Part shown: positions 10,773 to 20,382 of the stretch, in pieces
How the letters are laid out: each line of letters starts with the position of its first letter
Numbering within the stretch: the stretch's first letter is position 1
Assembly (NCBI RefSeq): GCF_026151205.1
Contig: NC_087077.1
Location: 2,728,001 to 2,792,000 of the forward strand
DNA: 64,000 nucleotides
Origin: Bolinopsis microptera
Lineage: Eukaryota > Ctenophora > Tentaculata > Lobata > Bolinopsidae
Direction of reading: 5' to 3'
Position numbers and translations under genes: made by a program
The notes under the pieces: generated by a model
What the model saw: the letters and a program-made list of their open reading frames with translations, nothing else
Told to the model about the DNA's origin: nothing
The model's database searches: none

Positions 10773-12450
10773 GACTACTTTAGTACTATATAGACTTGGT
10801 TCATACGTATCTGTTGGTTCTTTGCTTTGTTTTGATTTTGAAGAGTAGAGGTTTTAAAATATCCGGATCGAAAAGTTGTTTGTAAGTCGCTTTATTGTGA
10901 TGATTCTGATTCAAAATGTTTGATCATTACGTTTTAGCGACAAATGAAAATGCTCTTTTTCAGGAATATTCCCATTAAAAGTGCATTTTTATTTTTTACT
11001 TGTCGCAAAAACGGAATGACCAAAAATCTTAAATCAGTGCTTTGGTTGGTTTTATTATTGTAAAACCTGATCTCAAAGTATGTGTAAGAATATTTCATTT
11101 TAACAAATACTTTATATATACAGGGCACAGGCCATATTATGTTCTAGCATCACATATTTTAGTGATAAGGTAATACTAATAGTGTTCCAAAGATTTATTT
11201 ATACTTTATTTCATGTCCGTTTTGCCTAACATTTGTATTTCCTTTATAAATTTAGCTAGGATGTGACAGTACAGTAGTTACTTAGTTAGAGAACAGTATT
11301 AATGTGACAAGGTCGGGCTAGTCCCAATTGTCATGTTGAGAGAGATCAGACTGATCAGAGAGAGGTAGAGAGAGAGGTAGAGAGGGTTGTTGAATTAGGA
11401 GATGAGGAAATGTGACGTCATTGAAGGGCGGATCAAAGAGAAAAGTAGCTCATTCTTTTTGCAATTCCTATTTAATTCTTTAATTATGATAATGAATCAA
11501 TTTGCAAATATTGTTTAAATTTGTCTCAGTTTTAGTTTCTGGGGAAAAGAGAACTTGAGACTCACCACTCGGATGACAACACGGGAATACAAATTTATTT
11601 GTAAACTTTTTCTGGGCTACCAGAAAGGGGAGTTTTTTCGGTCGAGGTAGCATAAGCTTTGATAAAAATAATGGATGATGATTAATCACTCGACTGTCAC
11701 GTTACTTTTTAAACACGTTATCTTGGTGGCCCTGAATGACTATTCGAAATCATAGCTCTCTAATCTGATCCCAACCCTGACCCTAACCTAATCTCTAACA
11801 AAAGCATATGCTGAAACCTTAATCCTAACGAGAAATTTGACTAACTTCATTAAAGGGTCATATCACGTGATCGAGACAGTTTTTCGCCAATATCTCGCCA
11901 GGGGAGCATTTTAACCCTATGCGATGGGGTGATCGACTGTAGAGGGGCCCTTTTAGAAAAATCTCAAAGATCGACTGTAGAGTGATTTAGCACGCTCAAA
12001 AAATAATTATTTTTCATTGTATACCTTATCGGACCTTATTTGGATGGATATTAATTGATCGCTGGAGGCCCTAACTTTCATCTTAATGTCCGTTCAAATA
12101 AAGTCCGTTCATTTAAGGTCCGTCCAAGTTAAAGTCCGTTGAATGTTTTTCAAAAATTTGTCCACTTCGAACTTTTTGTCCAGAATATGACAATATGGGA
12201 ACTTTATTGTGTCGTATTGTGCCGTATTGTATCTCGTTATACATAACAAATTAGTAATACATCATTTGGCGTAAGGAACCCCTAAGGGATAAATAGCAAT
12301 TAGTAATACATTATCACTCTTCTTTCCTATTCTCTTGTTATAGATTGAAAATTCAAAATACACAAAGAGGCCATAAGATTGGCCATAAAGCTCAGGTTTA
12401 AAGGACCACTTCATGAACTGAATAAGGTCAAAGAGGACAACGATTTGCTG
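10773..12450. other. Spacer, no gene seen
   Basis: AT-rich sequence. It contains an AGAGAGGTAG short repeat near 11350-11385 and several GTCCGTTCA/AAGTCCGTT repeats near 12087-12150. No coding region could be supported; the short ORFs here show no family resemblance. Confidence 0.5.
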
Positions 12451-12617
12451 ACCGTAGTTTGATGCTCCATTATAAGTTCGTGAACAATTCAAATGACAAA
12501 GTTAAGGTTTTCCTCATATTCATAATTCTGAATTCAGTTTGTATTTGTGCGGCTTCGTGTGCACCGGGCATCCTCTCCCCCTGCCCGATGCGATGATGGG
12601 TATGCACTATGCAGAGG

Positions 12618-13001
12618 CGCTCCTACTAAATCGCTCGCCCAAATTTTAAGAAAATTCTTGTGAAAAGGCTCTTTGGGTATGAAATTGATATGAATCGGTG
12701 TATTTTTGGACGCTGATTCCGAATCACCCCCATGACGTAGGGTAAAAATGCTTCCCTGGAGAGTTATGGGCAAAAAACCGTTTTGGTCACGTGACAGGCT
12801 AGTAAAACATGAATTCGATTGTTTAGGGCTCGGGTTAGGGTTATGGTTGTGGTAAGGGTTATGGTTAGCTTCGAGGTTATGGTTAGGGTTAGGGTTGGGA
12901 TTAGGGTTTTATAAAATAAATGTAAAACCGTTTTGTACGGCTGCAAAACCATAAAAACCAAAGTCACGTGAAATTTTTGGGCGAGCGAATTAGTAAGAGC
13001 C
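12618..13001. mobile_element. Mutator-like MITE (384 bp), copy 1
   Basis: The element is flanked by the 9-bp direct repeat ATGCAGAGG (12609-12617 and 13002-13010) within repeat family X. Terminal inverted repeats are CGCTCCTACTAAATCGCTCGC at one end and, on the other strand, GGCTCTTACTAATTCGCTCGC. A 9-bp duplication with long inverted ends suggests the Mutator (MULE) group, which is an inference. The interior contains a degenerate TTAGGG tract. A second copy holds the LINE at 26515-29046. Confidence 0.8.
12826..12912 (+). repeat. Degenerate telomere-like TTAGGG tract inside a MITE
   Basis: Units such as GGGTTAGGGTTATGG and GGTTAGGGTTAGGGTTGGG are interspersed with variants. The same tract, in reverse orientation, occurs in the second element copy at about 26370-26443, so it is part of the transposon and not a separate interstitial telomere event. 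Confidence 0.75.
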
Positions 13002-13071
13002 ATGCAGAGGGGTGTACCTTTTACTTTTAGTCTGCGACAAAGCAAAGTGTGATATGCTATAATTGTGTTTT

Positions 13072-13555
13072 ACTGTGCGACAGCCGAATTAGCGGTTTCG
13101 GACAGGAGTCGTTTTTGGCGACATCTGTGATCTGTCCGACTTTCGGATCACATTTGTAATTTCGGATCACATTCGTATTTCACAAGCTCACGGGTAATCT
13201 TGTGAAGTTGCTCCCACTGTCCTAGTGCTGATCTGATCCATCGATAAGTGATTGACTATTTGAGGACAGGATCGTTCTAGCTAATAAATTTAAACTATTG
13301 TCCAATTAATTGACATCGAATGAAAATAAACTATGGTAGAGTTTAAGAGTTCAGCTCAGATCAATAGATCATATCTCGAATTGGAAATGTTAAGTATACA
13401 AAGTAGCTAGTAATAGTTCAGATCATGTCTCCAATTATAAATGTGTCGTATTGAAATTTATAGATCACAATTTCGGACAGATGTCGGTTTTTTCTTAGTC
13501 GGACAAGAGTCGCAGGGTCGGACAATAGTCGCTGTCGGACAAATGTCGTATTACC
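13072..13555. mobile_element. Inserted element rich in TCGGACA-type repeats
   Basis: This segment interrupts repeat family X relative to the two other copies. It has repeated 14-15-mers of the form TCGGACAnnnGTCG near both ends, in direct and inverted orientation (for example TTCGGACAGGAGTCG at 13099 and GTCGGACAAATGTCG near 13535). No ORF of note is present. Boundaries are approximate. Confidence 0.5.
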
Positions 13556-13775
13556 CTTATAGGCATAGCCTTGGCCTTTTATTAGTCTGTCATAATCCCG
13601 CGCCATATCTTCAATCAATATGAACACTGAAGCCTGAGATCCCCAAATAAATTGTGTCATGTGAAAAACAGTGAATATTATGGTTTTGTGGATTAATCGT
13701 AATATATATATCGAGCAAGAACCAAAGCAAACATAATTTTTGCTGTTGCATAACCTCGCCACGTGATTCTGCTTA

Positions 13776-14054
13776 TTTGGTTCACAGGTTTTTCCTAGAC
13801 TTTGTGATCGGACTTAAACTTTCTGTACCAGTATTTCGTTATCTTAGAATTTATTCCGCTTTTATTTTATTCCCACTCTCGACTCCTCGCTAGCAGTCCG
13901 GTTAATTTAGTATCTCTAGGTACCTTCTCATTTAATCATTAGGACCTATTAAAGAACATCTCACCCTCTCAGAAAACTCCGTTTGGAGATATTTCTTATT
14001 ACGATCTATGTTATTAATTTTCCTTGTGTTTGAACTCTGTCACTTTTTAACTTA
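13776..14054. other. Short spacer
   Basis: I see no feature between the repeat-family copy and the LINE fragment that follows. Confidence 0.5.
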
Positions 14055-14726
14055 CTTACTTTGGATACTTTGGAGAGATTCGTAGATTCCTCTACTGGGC
14101 ATCGCTGCTGCCTTATTCATACTCCAGTCCAGCAAAGAATTTCCATTAGGACAGGTTTAATTGCTCACAGGTGGGTTATCTGGAAACGGTTTAAGAAATG
14201 CTGATAGTTTTGCTTTGAACAGCAGTGGGTCTTCAATGTGGTGAAGATCTGATGGAATGGTGTTCCATAAACGTGGCCCCATTACTGCAAATGAACCATC
14301 ATACAATGACTGTTGACGTTGAGTACTGCTCTTGCTGAGACTTGGAATGGTGGCCTTGATTCCGTGTCTTGATGGAGTAGAAAAAATAATCCCAAGGTCA
14401 TTTGGGCAGCGTTGATGTAAGATTTTCCACATGTGGATGATAATATAACGCTCTCTCCTCCTTTGCATCGACATTAGATTTAGTGCTTTGAGCCGCTGCC
14501 AATAGTCAAGATGTTGAACACCCCAAATCCTTGAGGTGAAAGTACGCTGTACTCCTTCAATCTGTTGGATGTCTGAGATTTTACTGGTATTCCACAGAGG
14601 GCAGCAGTACTCTAAGTCTAAATGACTTCGGATAAGTGACTTGTAAAGTGTCAACATTGTGATTCTATTTCTGCACTTGAACGCACTGAGCACCCAGGCT
14701 GCCACTTTTCTAGCTCGAGATGCCAT
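14055..14726 (-). mobile_element. 5'-truncated LINE, 3' fragment of the RT family also seen at 34.5-36.9 kb
   Basis: A minus-strand frame of about 190 codons (14157-14726) matches the C-terminus of the LINE ORF at 34577-36877 residue by residue in blocks: TLYKSLIRS, EGVQRTFTSRI, QRRRERYIII, YDGSFAV, PDNPPVS. The 5' part, including endonuclease and RT core, is missing. A 3' UTR with an AAGTAAGTAAGTT-like tail follows. It abuts the start of the next LINE on the opposite strand. This is a dead-on-arrival copy produced by truncated reverse transcription. Confidence 0.85.
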
Positions 14727-14879
14727 AGAACAGCATTCTTACATTCTATCAACATGCCTACCTTCTCCAAATTCATCTCTGGTCGGACAGGATCTCAACA
14801 GCTACTTGACTCTGATGGAAACATCTACTGTCGGAGATGGTTGAGGGCTTTCACAGAGGATTTAAATCCCGAGTGCATC

Positions 14880-15636
14880 GCCCAAAGCCCTCTGTTCAAG
14901 AGTATGTGCGAGCTATCAAAGAGCAGCAAGTCATTACTGACTTTCACATCGACAGGTTGAGTGTTGGCAAGACACCCGCTAAGAGGCGAAGGATGTCTAT
15001 TGACTTGTTAATTTAAATCAAAAGTACGGAGTTAAACTGGGCTAGATATAGGGTAGAGTTCACATGTTCTGTAAATCATAGCTGGTGGATCACATCAATT
15101 CAATGTACTGTACACTGCCTCAAGTTTGACAGCTATGAGGATACGACTAAAAAAACAAAGCTATTGAACAGCACCATCAAACGACTCAAGCCCGAATGCA
15201 TATATGTTCACACAGGGATAAATGACCTTCTCAAAAAGAAATCTGGTCTCGTGAGTATCGTTGAGGAGTTCTCCGAGCACCCATGATGAACACAACCAAA
15301 GCCCAAATATGCTTCTCAGGACTGATTCCATCGAGCAACGATAAAGCCCTCAATGAGAGAATCAGCATCGTCAACAAAGATGTTGAAGACTATGTGAGCT
15401 GGCTCCACAAACACAAGCCGGTTGCAAAAGATAGGATCTTTACCTTCCAAAATGACAGCATCGGTGACCAAAACTTTTACACAAGTAACGAAGGGTTCAA
15501 GCTGAGAGAACGAGGTCAAAAAATGCTGTGGGTGCGCCTCCGTGAAGGAATGAGGAAAACAATGCGCTTACCTCGAGTAAGCTACCAACCAAAGGACAGA
15601 TCCAGACGCAGCACGAACAGGTTTAGAGATGAATAG
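14880..15636 (+). pseudogene. LINE ORF1 remnant with SGNH-esterase-like domain
   Basis: Several frames carry pieces of one protein. One reads RLKPECIYVHTGINDLLKKK, with the GxND-type block of SGNH hydrolases. The open segment 15283-15636 then reads CFSGLIPSS...NDKALNERI...VNKDVEDYVSWL and GFKLRERG, which sits where the family's DxxHLNxxG block falls. A stop and frame change at about 15283 separates the two parts, so ORF1 is broken. ORF1 proteins with esterase domains are known in CR1/L2-type LINEs. The last codons overlap ORF2 by 8 nt in the sequence ATGAATAG. Confidence 0.65.
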
Positions 15637-18600
15637 CCCCCCTAAGATGAGACACTCACTCAAACTCATGAGCTGGAACATCAACCACCAGCGTGACAAA
15701 TTTGAGGGTGTCAAATTCGAAATTGACGAGGTCCAGAAGCTCATAGCTGGCCACGATATCGTCTGCCTACAAGAAACTAAAGGACAGGTTTCTATGCGGG
15801 AATTCAAATGCTTCAACGCCAACAGATCGGATAGCAACTCAGGTGGCGTGTGCACAGCGATCCGGAAGCACTTGGCTGCAGGAGTAGTCAGAGTTCATTT
15901 TTCCAAATGCGACGACATACTCATCGTAAAGCTTAAAGCCAAATACTTCAACCTTGACAAAGATCTGAATCTTATCAATGTGTACGACTCGCCAGCTCAT
16001 GGCTCATACAAGAAACGAATGCGTTCCAAAATGGAACAATATACAACCACTTGTGAGCACTTAGAAGAGTGTCTATCAAATATCCCCGACTCCGAAGATG
16101 CTGCCATACTTGGTGACATGAACGCGCGGACCGGCACATTGAACGACTTCCTTATACCATGCGAGTCTAGGGACCTTCAAGTTGAACTCGATCCTCCCCA
16201 GCATTCTATATCTCCTACTGAGGTAGCCTCTAGAAACAACCAAGATCGGATTCTCAACTCCAACGGCAAACCCTTCATTGAGCTACTCCAGACAACTGGA
16301 ATGATAATCCTAAACGGAAGGACAATTGGGGACATATTTGGCAGTCCAACTTGCATTCAAAGAAATGGAGTAAGTACGGTCGACTACATTTGCGTGTCCC
16401 ACAGCCTCCTTCATCGGGCAAGGTTCTTCAAAGTTGGTGACCTCACCCCTTATTCTGACCACAGACCAATATCCACCACTTTAACCACTAACATAAGGAA
16501 CATTGTGATGGCTGGCGACATCTCGAACGAAATGGAGCTCAAATTCGCATCGATCCCGAAGCCATTCAAGTGGACCAAAGATGCCTGCTCTGGACTTGGT
16601 ACCACAGAAAAATTCAAGTCAGCCCAGAACACCGCTCAATTCAAAGAAAAAGTTGATTCTCTTCTTCAAACTGATATTTCCTCCCCTGACGACATTCGCA
16701 GTTTCAATGAAATTGTGATTGCCACCTTTACTAACCTGGCAAGTCAAGTTACCACCCAGAAAAGTGGAAAGCCCAGTACTAACAAAAACAAATGGTTTGA
16801 TTGGAGTTGTAGGCATGCTAAACGATTAGTCTGTAGAGACGAAAGAGCCAAGAATAACACCCACATCGATCCTATGCTCGTGGAATCCAACCGAGCAAGA
16901 TTTTACCTCCGTAAGAAAGAATACAGGGCACAAACACGAGCTAGAAAGGGAGCTTACCTATACAAACTTAACGAGAAAATCAACCTCAGCAACAACATCA
17001 ACTGGGCTGCTTTAAAAGACCTCTCGTCCGCTTGCAAGGACCCCGATACATTCGACATATATGACCTGATCGCATTTCACAAGTTCTTCAACGACCTATA
17101 CAATCAGAAGTGCAAGGACCCCTCGCACGGTGGACTACAAACGAACACTTCGACCAACGAAGCTGGTGAACAGGGAACCGAGTACCACCTCGAGCCACCA
17201 GTCGAACTTGAAAAACTCAACACAGAGTTTACTATCCAAGAACTGGAGAAAGTCACCAATAAGCTCCAGAATAACAAAAGCGTTTCATGTGATCTTATCT
17301 CCAACGAGATGCTCAAGAGCTCCAAACTCGGTCTCCAAAAAGTCCTTCTGAAACTATTCAATGGTTGCCTAACGCAAGGAATCTACCCCTGGAACTGCTC
17401 AATAACTACCCCCCTACACAAAAAGGGGGACAAGCAGAACCCCGATAACTATAGAGCAATCACAGTCGGAAGTTGCCTTGGAAAACTCTTTGCATCCCTC
17501 CTCCTTGATAGGCTGATCGAATTCCGTAAAGTCGTCTGTCCCGACTTCCCTCACCAACTCGGATTCAGAGCTGGTGCCCAGTGCTCTGACCATATCCTGA
17601 CCCTTACAACGATCATCGAGAAGTATACAAAGAAGCTGAAGAAGAAAATATTCGCTTGCTTCGTGGACTATCGTAAGGCGTTCGACACAGTTTGCAGGGA
17701 GGCTCTCATGTACAAACTCAGTAGACTTGGTATCGGAGGAAGCTTCTTCTCTTGCCTCCAGAACATGTACAGCAACTCAGTTACCCGTATCAAACTGAGC
17801 AAGAAGCTGTCGGACACCATCGATGTCACCATTGGTACCGAACAGGGGCATCCAATGTCGCCGGAGCTCTTCAAGGTATACATTTATGACCTCTCCATTA
17901 GACTAGCAGCTCTTGAGGACTTGTCAATTCCAGAACTGAACGGCTTCCCGGTCAGCCATCTTCTGTGGGCAGACGACCTGATACTTTTGGCACTCGACGC
18001 CAAAAGCCTGCAGAAACAACTTGATTGCCTGTACGAATTTGCAAGTAAATGGGAACTGTCAATTAACATCGACAAAACCAAAATCATGGTATTCAACTCG
18101 AGCTCTCGTTTGCTGAAGTGCTCCTACGGGTTCAAACTAGAGAACCTGGACATCTCATCGGCCAAATCTTACTGCTATCTAGGCATTCAATTCAGTCTCA
18201 ACGGTTCATTTAAAGGTGCCATGAACGAACTGAGGAAAAAAGCACTAAGAGCATTTTTCTCGATCAGACGCATGGTCGACACTCGAGCATTAACAACAAA
18301 AACCATGCTCAAGCTTATAGACAGCCTCGTTAAACCAGTCGCTACGTATGCCTGTCAGATATGGCTACCGTGTACAAAAATGGCAAAGGAGATGGCTTGC
18401 GCTGATGGTTCAAGACAGAACCTTGCTAGAGCTGCAACAAAGGACGCACTTGAGACAACACACCTGAAAATGCTGAAATGGGTGCTCGGCTTACACAAGA
18501 AAGCTAACAACAACTTCTGTTACGGAGATACGGGCAGGTTACCATGGGCCCTGTCGGTACTACCACAATGCCTGAGATACTTCGACAGATTGTCTCAGAC

Positions 18601-19303
18601 ATCACCCGACGTGAGCAGCGTCAACTTTCTTGTACATCAGACATTCCAAGAGCAGAAGAATCTAAACCTCTCTTGGTATAAGACCTGGAACTCGATCGCT
18701 CAGTCTGAATCCAAAGCGGCCAAATTCGCTCGATCCGACCAACACAGAGCAGAAGGAACGACCTCAACTGCACATGGAAATTTGGTTGATCACTTTGTAA
18801 AAGATTGGAGAACAGATTTAGCATCCCAAAAGAAAATGCAATTTTACTGCACTATCAAACAGGTATTCGGAGAGGAGCAGTATCTCAATCTAAAGAATAG
18901 TCAATGTCGCATGCACATAGCAAAAATCCGCTCCAGTAGCCATGACCTTCTTATTGAGAGAGGGAGATACACAAAAGAAACTGGAACGTGGACGAGAGCC
19001 TGCAGATTCTGCTGCAACAAGGATAACGTTCAAGGCTTAGAATATCTCCCCTTTTTCGAAGGAACAATCATTGAAAATGAAGAACACTGCCTCACTGAAT
19101 GTCCAATGTACCACTCAGCGAGACTCTCACTGTCGGAAAACCTTAAGAGTCTTTTGCTGCTCAAGGAATACGGAGCTATCATGAATTCTGCCCATGTGCA
19201 AGAACTGGGCAAATTCCTTTGCAACTGTCACCGCATCAGGAACCCGAAAAAGACGCCAATACTGCCTGTCACCCCATCAGGACTACCAACTCAACAGACA
19301 TAA
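15629..19303 (+). CDS. LINE ORF2: AP-like endonuclease and reverse transcriptase, 1224 aa
   Basis: A full uninterrupted frame. N-terminal endonuclease: LMSWNINHQRD near residue 12, CLQETKGQ near 47, GDMNARTG near 165, YSDHRPIS near 275. Reverse transcriptase: DNYRAITVGS near 605, FVDYRKAFD near 676, GTEQGHPMSP near 735 and LLWADDL near 778. The catalytic DD pair is present but is preceded by W where F or Y is usual. A C-terminal Cys/His patch (CRFCC...EEHCLTECPMYH, about 1125-1160) fits the zinc-knuckle-like end of such proteins. It would nick target DNA and copy the element RNA at the break. The open frame suggests recent insertion, but the broken ORF1 argues against present autonomy. Confidence 0.9.
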   Translation: MNSPPKMRHSLKLMSWNINHQRDKFEGVKFEIDEVQKLIAGHDIVCLQETKGQVSMREFKCFNANRSDSNSGGVCTAIRKHLAAGVVRVHFSKCDDILIVKLKAKYFNLDKDLNLINVYDSPAHGSYKKRMRSKMEQYTTTCEHLEECLSNIPDSEDAAILGDMNARTGTLNDFLIPCESRDLQVELDPPQHSISPTEVASRNNQDRILNSNGKPFIELLQTTGMIILNGRTIGDIFGSPTCIQRNGVSTVDYICVSHSLLHRARFFKVGDLTPYSDHRPISTTLTTNIRNIVMAGDISNEMELKFASIPKPFKWTKDACSGLGTTEKFKSAQNTAQFKEKVDSLLQTDISSPDDIRSFNEIVIATFTNLASQVTTQKSGKPSTNKNKWFDWSCRHAKRLVCRDERAKNNTHIDPMLVESNRARFYLRKKEYRAQTRARKGAYLYKLNEKINLSNNINWAALKDLSSACKDPDTFDIYDLIAFHKFFNDLYNQKCKDPSHGGLQTNTSTNEAGEQGTEYHLEPPVELEKLNTEFTIQELEKVTNKLQNNKSVSCDLISNEMLKSSKLGLQKVLLKLFNGCLTQGIYPWNCSITTPLHKKGDKQNPDNYRAITVGSCLGKLFASLLLDRLIEFRKVVCPDFPHQLGFRAGAQCSDHILTLTTIIEKYTKKLKKKIFACFVDYRKAFDTVCREALMYKLSRLGIGGSFFSCLQNMYSNSVTRIKLSKKLSDTIDVTIGTEQGHPMSPELFKVYIYDLSIRLAALEDLSIPELNGFPVSHLLWADDLILLALDAKSLQKQLDCLYEFASKWELSINIDKTKIMVFNSSSRLLKCSYGFKLENLDISSAKSYCYLGIQFSLNGSFKGAMNELRKKALRAFFSIRRMVDTRALTTKTMLKLIDSLVKPVATYACQIWLPCTKMAKEMACADGSRQNLARAATKDALETTHLKMLKWVLGLHKKANNNFCYGDTGRLPWALSVLPQCLRYFDRLSQTSPDVSSVNFLVHQTFQEQKNLNLSWYKTWNSIAQSESKAAKFARSDQHRAEGTTSTAHGNLVDHFVKDWRTDLASQKKMQFYCTIKQVFGEEQYLNLKNSQCRMHIAKIRSSSHDLLIERGRYTKETGTWTRACRFCCNKDNVQGLEYLPFFEGTIIENEEHCLTECPMYHSARLSLSENLKSLLLLKEYGAIMNSAHVQELGKFLCNCHRIRNPKKTPILPVTPSGLPTQQT

Positions 19304-19710
19304 TACAGATCAACCATCATTATGCAGATTTCACGATCTGTTGTACGAGGAAGGAACACTAGTGATTACTGTTTCCAGTACGTTGTGACTGTGAGTGGGA
19401 GGACTGTTTGAGTATGAATGTGTCTTTTGTGGACTCGAATACTAATATCGCAGTTTAGTGACCATTGAAGTTGCCTTTTACTACTTCCTCTTATGTTAAA
19501 TTATTATTTCAGCAATTGTTTCTATTTCGGTTGTTTGTACGGGAGTTAAATTTTAAGTGATTTTTTTTTAAATTTTCATGATTCTTGAATCTCGAATTTT
19601 ACTTACTCTAGATATGTTATTCATTCATGTATAGTCGAGACGATGGTGTTAGTGCCATCTCCGACAACTTTACGTTTAATTCCGTTTAATTCCGTTTAAT
19701 TCCATCACTA

Positions 19711-20382
19711 ATTGTACGTCACATCACTAATCATACGTGATATGATCTGACCCCTAATAATCGGGGGCCCCCCTTTGTCGTGCAGCCGACATGATGTGAC
19801 CACGACATATCAGAAGACACTATAACTCCAAGATCTTTAACCAGAAAAATAAAAAAGAAGAATAAAAACTAAAAAACAGGACACCCATTGTTTGCACCCC
19901 ATGTAACGTTTTATACGTTGCAAATTTGTTTTTGAGTCCGGAAATTCTTGTTTTATTTTGTCAGATATCTAAAATACTCTTGCAATAGTTATTTATGTAA
20001 ATAGCTATCTTGATTGAATGTGGATACGATAAATCGATTAAATTTATCGTGCCCAGGGCCAGTGTGCTCATCAATAGAAGTGCAGGAATAATACCGACTC
20101 AAATTAGCACAAATGTTGCTGAACCTTCACAAAACTGAAAACACTAAAGGAATACCGGTATTTGAGGAAGTATATTGTAATTAAGCTGAAACCGGTTGGA
20201 TTTAAATATTTCGATTATGGAATTTTAAACGATAAAATTGACTACAAAAACAAATGATTTTACAAAATTATTTGAAACAAATTGATCCGGGAACTTTTCA
20301 TTATTCAAACGGGCTACTCGGTATAAATCTGGAACAGTCCAGGCACACACCGAGTATCAGCTGGGAAACAGTCTAGGAACCT
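19711..20382. other. Spacer with a repeat shared with 37.5 kb
   Basis: The stretch 19878-20035 matches 37531-37680 closely (ATGTAACGTTTTA.ACGTTGCAAA, TTTTTGAGTCCGGAAATTCT, TTATGTAAATAGCTAT), with weaker similarity further on. Each copy lies just downstream of the 3' end of a minus-strand gene. No coding content is seen. Confidence 0.6.

Larger units (their letters stand above)
12451..13775 (+). mobile_element. Repeat family X, copy 1, carrying two nested insertions
   Basis: Blocks match copies at 24313-24790 and 29817-30279: CTCCATTATAAGTTCGTGAA, TTCATAATTCTGAATTCA, TGTATTTGTGCGGCTTCGT, CTTTTACTT..AATCTGC, TTAGTCTGTCATAAT, and ATCGAGCAAGAACCAAA at the right end. In this copy the match is broken by insertions at 12618-13001 and about 13072-13555. 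No coding capacity or clear termini were found. Confidence 0.65.
14727..19710 (+). mobile_element. Long LINE retrotransposon with ORF1 remnant and open ORF2
   Basis: The element comprises a degenerate ORF1 ending at 15636, an uninterrupted ORF2 at 15629-19303, and a 3' UTR of about 400 bp. The 3' end has a possible hairpin (GATGG...CCATC near 19643-19662) followed by a tandem tail of CGTTTAATTC units (about 19672-19702), typical of LINEs that end in short repeats rather than poly(A). The 5' end is not well defined and probably lies at or near 14727. An SGNH/esterase-like ORF1 plus endonuclease-RT ORF2 points to the CR1/L2-like group (inference). Confidence 0.8.

Noticed and set aside
12826-12912. 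TTAGGG-like tract considered as an interstitial telomere or chromosome-fusion scar
   Set aside because: The same tract is at the same internal position of another copy of the transposon, so it moved with the element.
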